Origin: Roseiarcus sp963772555
GTDB taxonomy: Bacteria > Pseudomonadota > Alphaproteobacteria > Rhizobiales > Beijerinckiaceae
NCBI GenBank assembly: GCA_963772555.1
Contig: CAVYXQ010000011.1
Span: forward strand, 1-64,000
Direction of reading: 5' to 3'
DNA length: 64,000 nt
Positions 17,660 through 25,484 of this stretch are shown one piece after another. The notes beneath the pieces were generated by a model. The model was given only the letters and a program-made list of their open reading frames with translations, had not been told where the DNA came from and made no database searches. Within the stretch, counting starts at the first letter, position 1, and every line of letters starts with the position of its first letter. A program made the translations under genes and the position numbers.

Positions 17660-17661
17660 TA

Positions 17662-17902
17662 GCGACTGTCTAAACCAAACGGGACCTCTCCAGCCTGATT
17701 GCGCGTTTGTAGCTCGTTTGTTCGGCGGTCTGACCTGCCAGATTCGCGGAACACGAAAAGCAATGCCGGAATTGGGCCGGCTTCGCGGGTCTTCGAGGGC
17801 ATTGGCAGCGTGCCGCGCGTCCGATAAAGGATTTCGGCATCGAGGTCTCTGGCGCGAGACGGTGGACCACGCCTTGTGGCGCGTGCAGTTGCAGGATCCG
17901 CA
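17662..17902. other. 241-bp gap between IS630 and the truncated helicase gene
   Basis: No convincing gene, tRNA or hairpin is seen. Short open frames exist on both strands but none has recognisable residues, and the frame of the downstream gene is closed here by TGA and TAA codons. If the downstream gene once encoded a complete helicase, its motor domain should lie here and does not, so this stretch is probably the product of a rearrangement. Confidence 0.5.
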
Positions 17903-19831
17903 ATGAACAACGGGAACCCGATGTCCGTCGACGGCGAGCCGGCGGGGCCGATTCAGCGGGGTTATGATTTTTCCATTCTTCACGGGCTGCAAGTCGTGGG
18001 CGCGGAGCCGAGCGCCGACAGCGAGGAAGCTGACGCCGCCTGGCGTGGCGCCCTCGCCTTGGAGCTCGAGGCGCGCGCCGCCCGCTTCCACCAGGCGGTC
18101 GACGCGTCGATCGTTCTCGCCAACGACGGCGTCATCCGGTGGCTGGGCGACCCGGTGGCGAAGCTCGCGCGCGGATCGGACTTGCTCTCTCCCAGCGCCG
18201 TTCTCCTCGCCGACAGCCGATTGCCCGATGCTGCGCGGGAGACGGTCGCCGCCCGGCTCGAGCTTTGGCTCGGGGCGCTGACCCGGCGATTGCTCGGGCC
18301 GCTTTTCGCGCTCCGGGAGCTGCAGCACGATCTGCAGCCCGTCCGCGACCTCGGCGAGAAGCTGACGAAAGCGCTCGGCGTGCTGGAGCGGGACCACGTT
18401 CGCCAACAGGTCAAGGCGCTCGATCAGGATTCGCGGGCCGCTTTGCGAAAGCACGGCGTCCGGTTCGGGGCCTACTACATCTACGTTCCGACGGCGCTGA
18501 AACCGGCAGCCCGCGCGCTCGCCCTGCAATTATGGGGACTGCAAACTGCGGGCGCGGACGCGGACGGGCTCGCCCAGGGATTGCTTCCAATGGCGAGCTC
18601 CGGACGCACCTCGCTGCCGACAGATGCTCGCATTCCGAGGGACGGCTATCGCGTCGCAGGCTTTCGGCCGTGCGGCGAACGCGTCGTCCGGGTCGACATC
18701 GTCGAGCGGCTCGCCGATATGATCCGCGGGGCGTTCGTTCAGCCGAAGACGGGGTCAGCTTGCGCGACGCCTGGCGCATTTGCGATCAATGCGCAAATGA
18801 CGTCATTGACCGGGTGTTCGGGAGAGAGCTTTTTCTCAATTCTTCGGTCTCTCGGATTCGAGAGCTTTGAGATCAAGCGCAGCGAACTTCCCAAGGCGCC
18901 CGTTCGCCCGGCCGAGACGAGTTCGGAAGCTTCCGCCGCCGAGGCGCCGGCGGAGACGTCGGCCGCAGACGTCGCTGTGGAGGCTGGGCCGGCTCAAGCC
19001 GATCAATCGGCAAGCGGCTCCGCAGATGCGCAACAGGAGGCCACGCCGGCGCAGACCGATCAGGCGGCCGGCGGCTCCGCAGATGCGCAACAGGAGGCCA
19101 CGCCGGCGCAGACCGATCAGGCGGCCGACGGCGCCGCAGATGCGCCACAGGAGGCCGTGTCGGCGCAGACCGACCAGGCGGCCGACAGCGTCGGAGATGC
19201 TCCGCAGGAGCCCGCGCCGGGCGAGCAGTCGGCCGGCGACGACGGGCCGCCGAAACAGGCGGCCGACGAACCGCTTGCGGAAGCATCGCTTGCGGAAGCA
19301 TCGCTCGCGGCGCCCGAGCTAGAGGCCGAGCCCCGGACAGCCCCAGAGCCGGCTTCCTCGGAGGAGCCTTCGCTCGCGCTCGCCGAAACGCCGAAGGCCG
19401 ACGCGTCGGCGGCCGGAGAGGACGAAACGGTTACCCTTTGGCGGCCCGCGCGCCGCCCCAGACCGACCCGGGATCCCCGGCGCGACCGGATCAGGAGCGA
19501 AAGGCGGGAAGCGGCCGCATCCATCCAGTCGCCGGCCAAGGAAGAGGGACCAAACAGCGGCCCTCCGTCATTTCACCCGAAGGAGGCGACCCGGAAGAGG
19601 CGGCAGTTTGACCGGGGCCCCCCGCAGGAAGCCGGCGCGCCTCTGGGCCCGGTCCGTTCCGAAAGTCCTCGTCCCGACGAAAAGCGTCGCGATTCGGCTC
19701 GGAATCGTGCTATGCCGCGCCCCAAACCGGCTACAGTCGCCCAGCCGCAGCCGGTCGATCCGAATTCTCCTTTTGCCAAGCTCCTCGAATTGAGACCGCT
19801 GCTCGAGATGCAGGGAAAGAATCGGACTTGA
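17903..19831 (+). CDS. SUV3-like helicase-related protein, C-terminal part only
   Basis: 642 aa from ATG 17903 (AGGA upstream). From memory of the ~1,100-residue alphaproteobacterial helicase-related proteins next to fdxA and carD, residues ~10-320 match their C-terminal third: IRWLGDPVAKLARGSDLL, RKHGVRFGAYYIYVPTALKP, GYRVAGFRPCGERVVRVDIV followed by ERLADMIR, and MTSLTGCSGESFFSILRSLG. The very C-terminus NSPFAKLLELRPLLE also fits. The DExH motor half (Walker A and B) is missing and is not encoded upstream, where an IS630 copy lies 244 bp away. Between them is a low-complexity Ala/Glu/Gln/Asp region with 57-bp tandem repeats (residues 371-446). Whether the remnant is expressed and useful is unknown; it may be a truncated pseudogene. 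Confidence 0.7.
   Translation: MNNGNPMSVDGEPAGPIQRGYDFSILHGLQVVGAEPSADSEEADAAWRGALALELEARAARFHQAVDASIVLANDGVIRWLGDPVAKLARGSDLLSPSAVLLADSRLPDAARETVAARLELWLGALTRRLLGPLFALRELQHDLQPVRDLGEKLTKALGVLERDHVRQQVKALDQDSRAALRKHGVRFGAYYIYVPTALKPAARALALQLWGLQTAGADADGLAQGLLPMASSGRTSLPTDARIPRDGYRVAGFRPCGERVVRVDIVERLADMIRGAFVQPKTGSACATPGAFAINAQMTSLTGCSGESFFSILRSLGFESFEIKRSELPKAPVRPAETSSEASAAEAPAETSAADVAVEAGPAQADQSASGSADAQQEATPAQTDQAAGGSADAQQEATPAQTDQAADGAADAPQEAVSAQTDQAADSVGDAPQEPAPGEQSAGDDGPPKQAADEPLAEASLAEASLAAPELEAEPRTAPEPASSEEPSLALAETPKADASAAGEDETVTLWRPARRPRPTRDPRRDRIRSERREAAASIQSPAKEEGPNSGPPSFHPKEATRKRRQFDRGPPQEAGAPLGPVRSESPRPDEKRRDSARNRAMPRPKPATVAQPQPVDPNSPFAKLLELRPLLEMQGKNRT
19013..19240 (+). repeat. 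Tandem 57-bp (19-residue) coding repeat, four units
   Basis: Units start at 19013, 19070, 19127 and 19184. The first two differ at only about one position; the third and fourth have diverged. The encoded consensus is GGSADAQQEATPAQTDQAA. It lies inside the disordered acidic region of the helicase-related protein and keeps frame. Confidence 0.85.
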
Positions 19832-19891
19832 GCCTTGGCCTTCGGCAAGAAGAGACCTCCGCAGAAAACCGGCACCCATAGAGGAACATCG

Positions 19892-20230
19892 ATGACATAC
19901 GTGGTTGTCGACAATTGTATCAAGTGCAAGTACATGGATTGTGTTGAAGTGTGTCCGGTGGATTGCTTCTATGAAGGGGAAAACATGCTCGTCATCCATC
20001 CGGACGAGTGCATCGACTGTGGCGTTTGCGAACCAGAATGCCCAGCGGAAGCGATCAAGCCAGATACCGAACCAGACCTCGCCACCTGGCTCAAGCTGAA
20101 CGCGGAGTACGCCAAGGTATGGCCGAACATAACTGCGAAGCGAGAGCCGCCTGCAGACGCCAAGGAGTTTGACGGGCGGCCGGACAAACTCTCCCAATTC
20201 TTCACCCCCAATCCCGGCCAGGGCGATTGA
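19892..20230 (+). CDS. fdxA: 7Fe ferredoxin (3Fe-4S plus 4Fe-4S)
   Basis: Small cytoplasmic electron carrier, 112 aa. The cluster cysteines are in DNCIKCKYMDCVEVCPVDCF (the first motif lacks one ligand position, giving a 3Fe-4S cluster in this family) and DECIDCGVCEPECPAEAI. The C-terminal extension (WLKLNAEYAKVWPNI) is typical of FdxA. ATG 19892 has a GAGGAA ribosome site; the open frame extends upstream but without similarity. In related genomes an S4-domain RNA-binding gene separates the helicase gene from fdxA; here only 60 bp lie between them, so it is missing. Confidence 0.95.
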   Translation: MTYVVVDNCIKCKYMDCVEVCPVDCFYEGENMLVIHPDECIDCGVCEPECPAEAIKPDTEPDLATWLKLNAEYAKVWPNITAKREPPADAKEFDGRPDKLSQFFTPNPGQGD

Positions 20231-20464
20231 GGCGGACGCGGGCTGTCCGCGCCATCGACAAAAAACCGTCATCTCGGGCCCGGGACCTCGTATCTTCTTT
20301 GATTTTTCGGCTATTTCGTGCTAAACGCCTTATTAATCGCGGAGGAGCCGGGCCGTCGCCGATAGGGCGTCCTTCTTTGCCGCGAAGATGCGGTTTTCAG
20401 GATTGGGTTGGCGCGACCGGATGACAGTAGCGCCAGGATCTGGTCGTGTGTGGAGAGTTAAGAA

Positions 20465-21622
20465 ATGGCGGCGCGTAAAAAGTCGACAAGAAAAGTCGCG
20501 AAGCCAAGCAGCGGAAAGTCAAGATCCGCGCCTCGGACGCGCGCCACGCGAAAGCGCGCGGCGAGTCCTGTCGTCCGCCGAAAGCGGCCGGTAGCGAAGG
20601 CCAAGGTCTCTCGGACGGCGCCGGCGGCGAAAGCGAAGAGGGCGAAGACTGCCCGCAAGCGCGGCGGTCCGAAGCGGGCGGCGGCCAAAACCGCTGGCGC
20701 CAAGCTTGCTTCGGCGAAACGCGCTAAGGCCGCGGCCAAGCGGGCTGCGGAGAGCCGCGTGAAGAGCGAGACGAAGAAGCCCGTCGCCTCCGCCGGCGCC
20801 GAGGCGAAGCCATCGCGCAATATGACAACCGACGCCGTGGCCTTGAACCCAAGTTCAAAACAGGTGGAAGCGAAATTGTCATCGAAACCCGACGAACGAG
20901 CGGAAGCACAGAGCGCGCCGACCGCAAAAGCGACCGCAACCGCGGCGCGGGCGTCAACTGCGGCTCCGCCAGGGGCCCCGGTCAAGGCGCCTCCTGTCGC
21001 CGTTAAGGACGCCAGGCCGGCTTCGCGCGACGACGGGCCGAGGCCCGGGAAGCCCGCATCGCAACGCCAGGGATTCAAGCTCAACGAGTTCGTGGTTTAT
21101 CCCGCGCACGGGGTCGGACAGATTGTCGCGATCGAGGAGCAGGAGGTTGCAGGCTTCAAGCTCGAGCTGTTCGTCATCAGTTTTGTCAAGGACAAGATGA
21201 CGCTGCGCGTTCCGACAGCCAAAGTGGCTGGCGTCGGGATGAGAAAGATTTCCGATCCGGAGGCCGCGAAGCGATCGCTAGAGATTTTGACGGGCCGGGC
21301 GCGGATCAAGCGGACCATGTGGTCGCGACGGGCGCAGGAATACGAGTCCAAGATCAACTCGGGCGACATCAACGCGATCGCCGAGGTCGTCCGCGACCTC
21401 TATCGTTCGGACGCTCAGCCGGAACAGTCCTATTCGGAGCGTCAGCTCTACGAGGCGGCGCTGGATCGAATGGTGCGCGAAATCGCCGCGGTGCAGAAGT
21501 CGAATGAGATCGACGCTCTCAAGGCGGTCGAAGCGCAGCTGCAGAAGAACCACAGCCGCGCCAGCAAAGCGGCCGGTGAATCGGGCGAGACGCGGGAAAA
21601 CGAGATCGAAGAGGCGGCATAA
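20465..21622 (+). CDS. carD: CarD/CdnL-type transcription regulator with long histone-H1-like N-terminal tail
   Basis: 385 aa. Residues from ~202 onward form a complete CarD protein: GFKLNEFVVYPAHGVGQIVA and IEEQEVAGFKLELFVISF (RNA-polymerase beta-binding Tudor-like domain), then TMWSRRAQEYESKINSGDIN and VRDLYRSD (DNA-binding helical domain). CarD proteins stabilise open promoter complexes. Residues 1-200 are an unusual Lys/Ala/Arg-rich tail: MAARKKSTRKVAKPSSGKSR, then alternating AAK/KRA runs, then an Ala/Pro-rich linker. The tail looks like bacterial histone-H1-like DNA-binding tails. Most CarD proteins are 160-200 aa. ATG 20465 is preceded by GGAGAG. An internal start giving a standard CarD cannot be excluded. 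Confidence 0.9.
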   Translation: MAARKKSTRKVAKPSSGKSRSAPRTRATRKRAASPVVRRKRPVAKAKVSRTAPAAKAKRAKTARKRGGPKRAAAKTAGAKLASAKRAKAAAKRAAESRVKSETKKPVASAGAEAKPSRNMTTDAVALNPSSKQVEAKLSSKPDERAEAQSAPTAKATATAARASTAAPPGAPVKAPPVAVKDARPASRDDGPRPGKPASQRQGFKLNEFVVYPAHGVGQIVAIEEQEVAGFKLELFVISFVKDKMTLRVPTAKVAGVGMRKISDPEAAKRSLEILTGRARIKRTMWSRRAQEYESKINSGDINAIAEVVRDLYRSDAQPEQSYSERQLYEAALDRMVREIAAVQKSNEIDALKAVEAQLQKNHSRASKAAGESGETRENEIEEAA

Positions 21623-21641
21623 GGCCGCCGATCGTCGTGCA

Positions 21642-21678
21642 GTCGCCCGGCAGCCATCGGCGCCGGGCGACTTTTTTT
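21642..21678 (+). terminator. Intrinsic terminator after carD
   Basis: Perfect 10-bp stem GTCGCCCGGC (21642-21651) / GCCGGGCGAC (21662-21671), ten-base loop, followed by seven T. It starts 19 bp after the carD stop. The opposite strand has no U-run, so it serves carD only. Confidence 0.9.
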
Positions 21679-21680
21679 CA

Positions 21681-22406
21681 TCAGATCATGAACTGTCCGC
21701 CGTTCGCCGACAGCGTCGACCCGGTGATGAAGCCCGCATCGTCCGACGCGAGGAAAGCAACGCAGCGGGCGATCTCTTCCGGCTCGCCCAGCCGACGCAG
21801 CGGGATTTGCGGCAGGATGACTTTGTCGAGCACGTCTTTCGGCACCGCCTTCACCATTTCAGTGGCGATATAGCCAGGACAGATAGCGTTGACGGTAATG
21901 CCTTTGTTGGCGTTTTCCAGCGCCAGCGCCTTGGTGAAGCCGAGTTCGCCCGCCTTCGACGCCGAATAGTTGGTTTGGCCCATCTGCCCTTTTTGGCCGT
22001 TGACGGAAGAAATCGTGATGATGCGGCCAAAACCCCGCTCGCGCATGCCCTCGATGACAGGCCTGCACATATTGAACAGGGAGTTCAGATTCGTGTTGAT
22101 GACGCTGTACCACTGGTCCGGCGTCATCTTGTGGAACATTCCGTCCTTGGTGACGCCGGCATTGTTGACGAGGATATCGACCGGCCCAACCTCCTTCTGC
22201 ACGTTGGCCAAGCCGGCGGCGCAGTCCTCGTAATCCGCCACGTTCCATTTGTAGACGTGAACGCCGGTTTCCGCCTTGAACTTTTCCGCCGCTTCGTCGT
22301 TCGCATGATAGGTCGCCGCGACCTCGCAGCCGGCCGCTTTCAATGCTTTTGAAACCGCGGCTCCAATGCCGCGCGTCCCTCCGGTGACCACTGCAACTCT
22401 GGCCAT
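21681..22406 (-). CDS. phaB: Acetoacetyl-CoA reductase (PHB synthesis)
   Basis: NADPH-dependent reduction of acetoacetyl-CoA to (R)-3-hydroxybutyryl-CoA, second step of polyhydroxybutyrate synthesis. SDR fold of 241 aa: cofactor site VVTGGTRGIGAAVSKAL, the NNAGVTKDG motif, catalytic Ser in TISSVNGQKGQMGQ and Tyr-X3-Lys in NYSASKAGELGF. PhaB hallmarks MTPDQWYSVINTNLNSLFNM and the end TGSTLSANGGQFMI distinguish it from FabG. It lies 65 bp downstream of phaA on the same strand, so the pair is probably one transcript. Confidence 0.95.
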   Translation of the reverse strand: MARVAVVTGGTRGIGAAVSKALKAAGCEVAATYHANDEAAEKFKAETGVHVYKWNVADYEDCAAGLANVQKEVGPVDILVNNAGVTKDGMFHKMTPDQWYSVINTNLNSLFNMCRPVIEGMRERGFGRIITISSVNGQKGQMGQTNYSASKAGELGFTKALALENANKGITVNAICPGYIATEMVKAVPKDVLDKVILPQIPLRRLGEPEEIARCVAFLASDDAGFITGSTLSANGGQFMI

Positions 22407-22471
22407 AATCCCTCCCTTGACGATTTTGTCGCGCCGCTCGCCCTGGAGCGAGCGGCGGCGTCAAAAAAACC

Positions 22472-23650
22472 TTACCGCTCGACCGTCATGGCTATGCCCA
22501 TGCCGCCGCCGATGCATAGCGTCGCCAAGCCCCGCCTGACGTTGCGACGGGCCATTTCGTGCAGGAGCGTTGTCAGAACCCGCGCCCCTGAGGCGCCGAT
22601 CGGATGGCCGATGGCGATCGCGCCGCCGTTGACGTTGACGATCGCCGGATCCCAGCCAAGGTCCTTGTTGACGGCGAGCGCCTGCGCCGCAAAGGCCTCG
22701 TTCGCTTCGACGAGCTCAAGATCCTTGACCGTCCAGCCGGCTTTCTGCAGCGCCTTGCGCGAAGCCGGGATCGGGCCCGTCCCCATGATCGCCGGATCGA
22801 CGCCCGCCGTCGCCCAGGAGACGATGCGCGCCATCGGCGTGAGGCCGCGCCGCGACGCCTCCGCCGCGCTCATGACGACCAGCGCCGCCGCGCCGTCATT
22901 GATGCCCGAGGCGTTGGCGGCCGTGACTGTTCCGTCCTTGGAAAACGCCGGCCGAAGCTTGGCCATCGCCTCGTAAGTGGCCCCCGCCCGGATATATTCG
23001 TCGTCGGCAGTCACCACATCGCCCTTGCGGGTGGAAACGGTGACGGGAACGATCTCCTCCTTGAAGCGCCCGGCCTTCTGCGCCGCTTCCGCCTTGTTTT
23101 GCGACGCGACGGCGAAGCGATCCTGCTCTTCACGGCTGATCTGCCATTTGGTCGCAACATTTTCCGCGGTCATACCCATGTGATAGCCGTGGAACGCATC
23201 GAGGAGACCATCGCGGAGCATCGTGTCCTGCAGCTTCAGTTCGCCCATCTTGACGCCGCTGCGAAGATAGGCGGCGTGTGGCGCGAGCGACATCAACTCC
23301 TGGCCGCCTGCGACGATGATGCTGGCGTCGCCGTTGGCGATCTGCTGCATGCCGAGGGCAACCGAGCGCAGACCGCTGCCGCACAGCTGATTGACCCCGA
23401 ACGCTGTTTTTTCCTGCGGGATTCCGGCCTTCATCGCGGCCTGCCGGGCGGGATTCTGACCCTGATCGGCGGTGAGAATCTGCCCTAGGATGATCTCGTC
23501 GACCTCGTTGGGAGCGACCTTGGCGGCGCCCAGCGCCGCAGTGATGGCGATCGCCCCTAGCTCATGCGCGGGCGTCGAGCCGAAGGCGCCGTTGAACGAG
23601 CCGACCGGCGTGCGCTTTGCGCTGACGATGACAATGTCTGTGGCAGCCAT
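22472..23650 (-). CDS. phaA: Acetyl-CoA acetyltransferase (beta-ketothiolase)
   Basis: Condenses two acetyl-CoA to acetoacetyl-CoA, feeding PHB synthesis; 392 aa. Nucleophilic Cys90 sits in GVNQLCGSGLRSV. The later catalytic motifs are EANEAFAAQALAV, NVNGGAIAIGHPIGASG (His) and TLCIGGGMGIAMTVER (second Cys). The substrate loop MTAENVATKWQISREEQD is typical of biosynthetic thiolases. ATG 23648-23650 has GGGAGA upstream. It is divergent from phaR, sharing a 242-bp intergenic region that is the likely control region. Confidence 0.96.
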   Translation of the reverse strand: MAATDIVIVSAKRTPVGSFNGAFGSTPAHELGAIAITAALGAAKVAPNEVDEIILGQILTADQGQNPARQAAMKAGIPQEKTAFGVNQLCGSGLRSVALGMQQIANGDASIIVAGGQELMSLAPHAAYLRSGVKMGELKLQDTMLRDGLLDAFHGYHMGMTAENVATKWQISREEQDRFAVASQNKAEAAQKAGRFKEEIVPVTVSTRKGDVVTADDEYIRAGATYEAMAKLRPAFSKDGTVTAANASGINDGAAALVVMSAAEASRRGLTPMARIVSWATAGVDPAIMGTGPIPASRKALQKAGWTVKDLELVEANEAFAAQALAVNKDLGWDPAIVNVNGGAIAIGHPIGASGARVLTTLLHEMARRNVRRGLATLCIGGGMGIAMTVER

Positions 23651-23804
23651 ACGTATCTCCCTTTCGGACTTGACGGCGTGACCCGATTGTTGAGTGGCTT
23701 CTACACGATCCGTTCCGGACCGCGCCACTATCCTATAGACGCAAAGTTGTCGGGCGCGGCGAAAATCGGCCGCTAGGCGAAACCCGGGGCCCATTCCGCG
23801 CATT

Positions 23805-23840
23805 GCGCTGCAAAAAAAAGTTCCGGGCGGCAAAAAAAAC
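23805..23840. promoter_or_regulatory. Two phased A-tracts with TGC-rich edges upstream of phaR
   Basis: GCAAAAAAAA occurs at 23810-23819 and again at 23830-23839, exactly 20 bp (about two helical turns) apart, beside TTGCGCTGC. Phased A-tracts curve DNA, and PhaR regulators are reported to bind TGC-rich sites and their own promoters. Position in the phaA/phaR divergent region makes it a candidate PhaR operator; this is inference. Confidence 0.4.
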
Positions 23841-23892
23841 GCTTATCGTGAGTTATCCGAATGGCTCCGCGCGCCCCGAGATCCGCATCGAC

Positions 23893-24495
23893 ATGGCGAA
23901 CTCCGCTCCAACGACGATCAAGAAGTACGCCAACCGGCGGCTCTACAATACGGCTTCGAGCGCCTACGTAACTCTCGCGGACCTCGCCAAGATGGTTAAG
24001 AACGGCGAAGACTTTGTCGTTTTCGACGCCAAGAGCAACGAGGATATCACCCGCTCCGTCCTCACTCAGATCATCTTCGAACAGGAGGGGATCGAAGGGC
24101 AGTCGCTGCTTCCGACCACTTTCCTGCGGCAGCTGATCCGCTTTTACGGCGACAGCATGCAGGCGCTGTTGCCGAGCTACCTCGAATTCTCCATCGACCG
24201 GTTTACCGGCGAAAAGCAGGCGATGCGCGAAGCGGCCAGCCGCATGTTCGGCCCGGAGGCTTTCTCCGCCGGGTCTTTTGCTGCGTTGCAGGAGCTGACC
24301 CAGAAGAACCTGGCGGCCTTCAATCAGGCGCTTGGGATCTTCTCGCCTTTCGCCGGCGCAGTTTCGGGGTCCGAGAGCGCCGCCAAGAAGGGAAATTCCT
24401 CGGATAAGGGAAATTCCTCGGACGATATCGAGGAATTGCGCACCCAGCTGTCGGACATGCAGAAGCGATTGGAATCACTAGCAAAAAAGAATTGA
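23893..24495 (+). CDS. phaR: Polyhydroxyalkanoate synthesis regulator PhaR
   Basis: DNA- and PHB-binding repressor of PHB genes, 200 aa. The N-terminal PHB/PHA accumulation-regulator DNA-binding domain reads TTIKKYANRRLYNTASSAYV, then LADLAKMVKNGEDFVVFDAK and DITRSVLTQIIFEQE. The second domain has LRQLIRFYGDSMQALLPSYL and EFSIDRF. The C-terminus holds an 18-bp direct repeat encoding KGNSSD twice, then a coiled coil (LRTQLSDMQKRLESLAKK). ATG 23893 gives the standard start; an upstream in-frame ATG adds 30 residues without similarity. It is divergent from phaA-phaB. Confidence 0.95.
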   Translation: MANSAPTTIKKYANRRLYNTASSAYVTLADLAKMVKNGEDFVVFDAKSNEDITRSVLTQIIFEQEGIEGQSLLPTTFLRQLIRFYGDSMQALLPSYLEFSIDRFTGEKQAMREAASRMFGPEAFSAGSFAALQELTQKNLAAFNQALGIFSPFAGAVSGSESAAKKGNSSDKGNSSDDIEELRTQLSDMQKRLESLAKKN

Positions 24496-24502
24496 GGCGC
24501 AC

Positions 24503-25273
24503 TCAGAACCGGTCTTTTCGCGAGCGGATCTCGGCGAAGACCGCGGCCGGATCGGCGCCGGGCATGCCGACCGCAGCCTGAACCGAGGGCTCTTCGGCGC
24601 GAAGGAACGGATTGGCCGCGAGTTCGGCCGCGATGGTCGTCGGCAGGGTCGGGCGCTTTTCCGCTCTCAGTCGCCGGACCTCTTCGGCGCGGGCGACGAG
24701 CACCGGATTTGTCGGCTCGATGGTCAGCGCGAACCGGGCGTTCGCCTCGGTATATTCGTGCCCGCAATAGACCCGGGTCTCTCCAGGGAGGGCGGCGAGC
24801 TTGACGAGCGAGTTCCAGAGCACCGCATAGGGCGTCTCGAACGCCCGGCCGCATCCGAGCGAGAACAGCGTATCGCCGCAAAAGGCAATTGCGTCGCGAT
24901 CGAAATGATAAGCCACGTGACCGAGCGTGTGACCGGGCGTTTCGATGACCTGCGCCTCTAGCGATCCAAATCGGGCGACGTCGCCCTCGGCGAGAAGCAC
25001 ATCGAGAAAGGGGATGCGCGAGGCCTCCTTGGCCGGTCCCCACACCTTGACGGCGGGGTAGCGCTCCTTGAGCCTTGGCATGCCCTGAACGTGATCTGCG
25101 TGATGGTGGGTGATCAGAGCGTCAGTCAGCGTCCAGCCGCGCTCGGCGAGAGCCGCCAGGATCGGTTCTGCATCCGGCGCATCGATTGCGGCAGTCGCCC
25201 CCGTCGCCGAATCATGCACGAGCACGCCATAGTTGTCGGTCAGGCAAAGAAATTGGTGGACCGTCGGGGTCAT
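24503..25273 (-). CDS. gloB: Hydroxyacylglutathione hydrolase (glyoxalase II)
   Basis: Hydrolyses S-lactoylglutathione to lactate and glutathione in methylglyoxal detoxification; 256 aa. The metallo-beta-lactamase metal motif is ALITHHHADHVQGM, with further ligands in VIETPGHTLGHVAYHF and FCGDTLFSLGCGRAFE. The C-terminal substrate domain has VYCGHEYTEANARFAL, RRLRAEKRPTLPTTIAAE and NPFLR. ATG 25271-25273 matches the usual N-terminus (TPTVHQFLCLTDNYGVLVHD). It converges with phaR (7 bp gap) and is divergent from the methyltransferase gene. Confidence 0.96.
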   Translation of the reverse strand: MTPTVHQFLCLTDNYGVLVHDSATGATAAIDAPDAEPILAALAERGWTLTDALITHHHADHVQGMPRLKERYPAVKVWGPAKEASRIPFLDVLLAEGDVARFGSLEAQVIETPGHTLGHVAYHFDRDAIAFCGDTLFSLGCGRAFETPYAVLWNSLVKLAALPGETRVYCGHEYTEANARFALTIEPTNPVLVARAEEVRRLRAEKRPTLPTTIAAELAANPFLRAEEPSVQAAVGMPGADPAAVFAEIRSRKDRF

Positions 25274-25484
25274 CGGCGGAACGCTCCTGGTTGATTTCGG
25301 CGCATCGCCGCGACGAGTTCCGCGATCAAATTCCCGTTCCGGCTCGTGACCGCGGAAAGCACAAATGTGGAGAATAACGGAACAGCCGGATGCGCTCAAC
25401 CCGCGGAGTTGAGCGTCGGCTCCAGACTGGATTGCGAAGTCCGACGTCGTCGTTCAAAGTCCGCTCGCGCTGGATCGGCTCGCA

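Noticed and set aside
17670..17903. Small minus-strand gene between IS630 and the helicase-related gene
   Set aside because: Arg/Pro-rich translation with no motif, no ribosome site and no similarity that I recognise.
19013..19240. CRISPR-like array
   Set aside because: Repeats are contiguous 57-bp coding units in frame with no spacers.
21642..21678. Bidirectional terminator for carD and phaB
   Set aside because: Only the carD strand has the T-run; on the phaB side the hairpin lacks a U-tract.
22604..23488. Long open frame antisense to phaA, and many similar long antisense frames across the window
   Set aside because: They are by-products of high third-position GC on the opposite strand; Arg/Gly-rich translations with no recognisable motifs and no ribosome sites.
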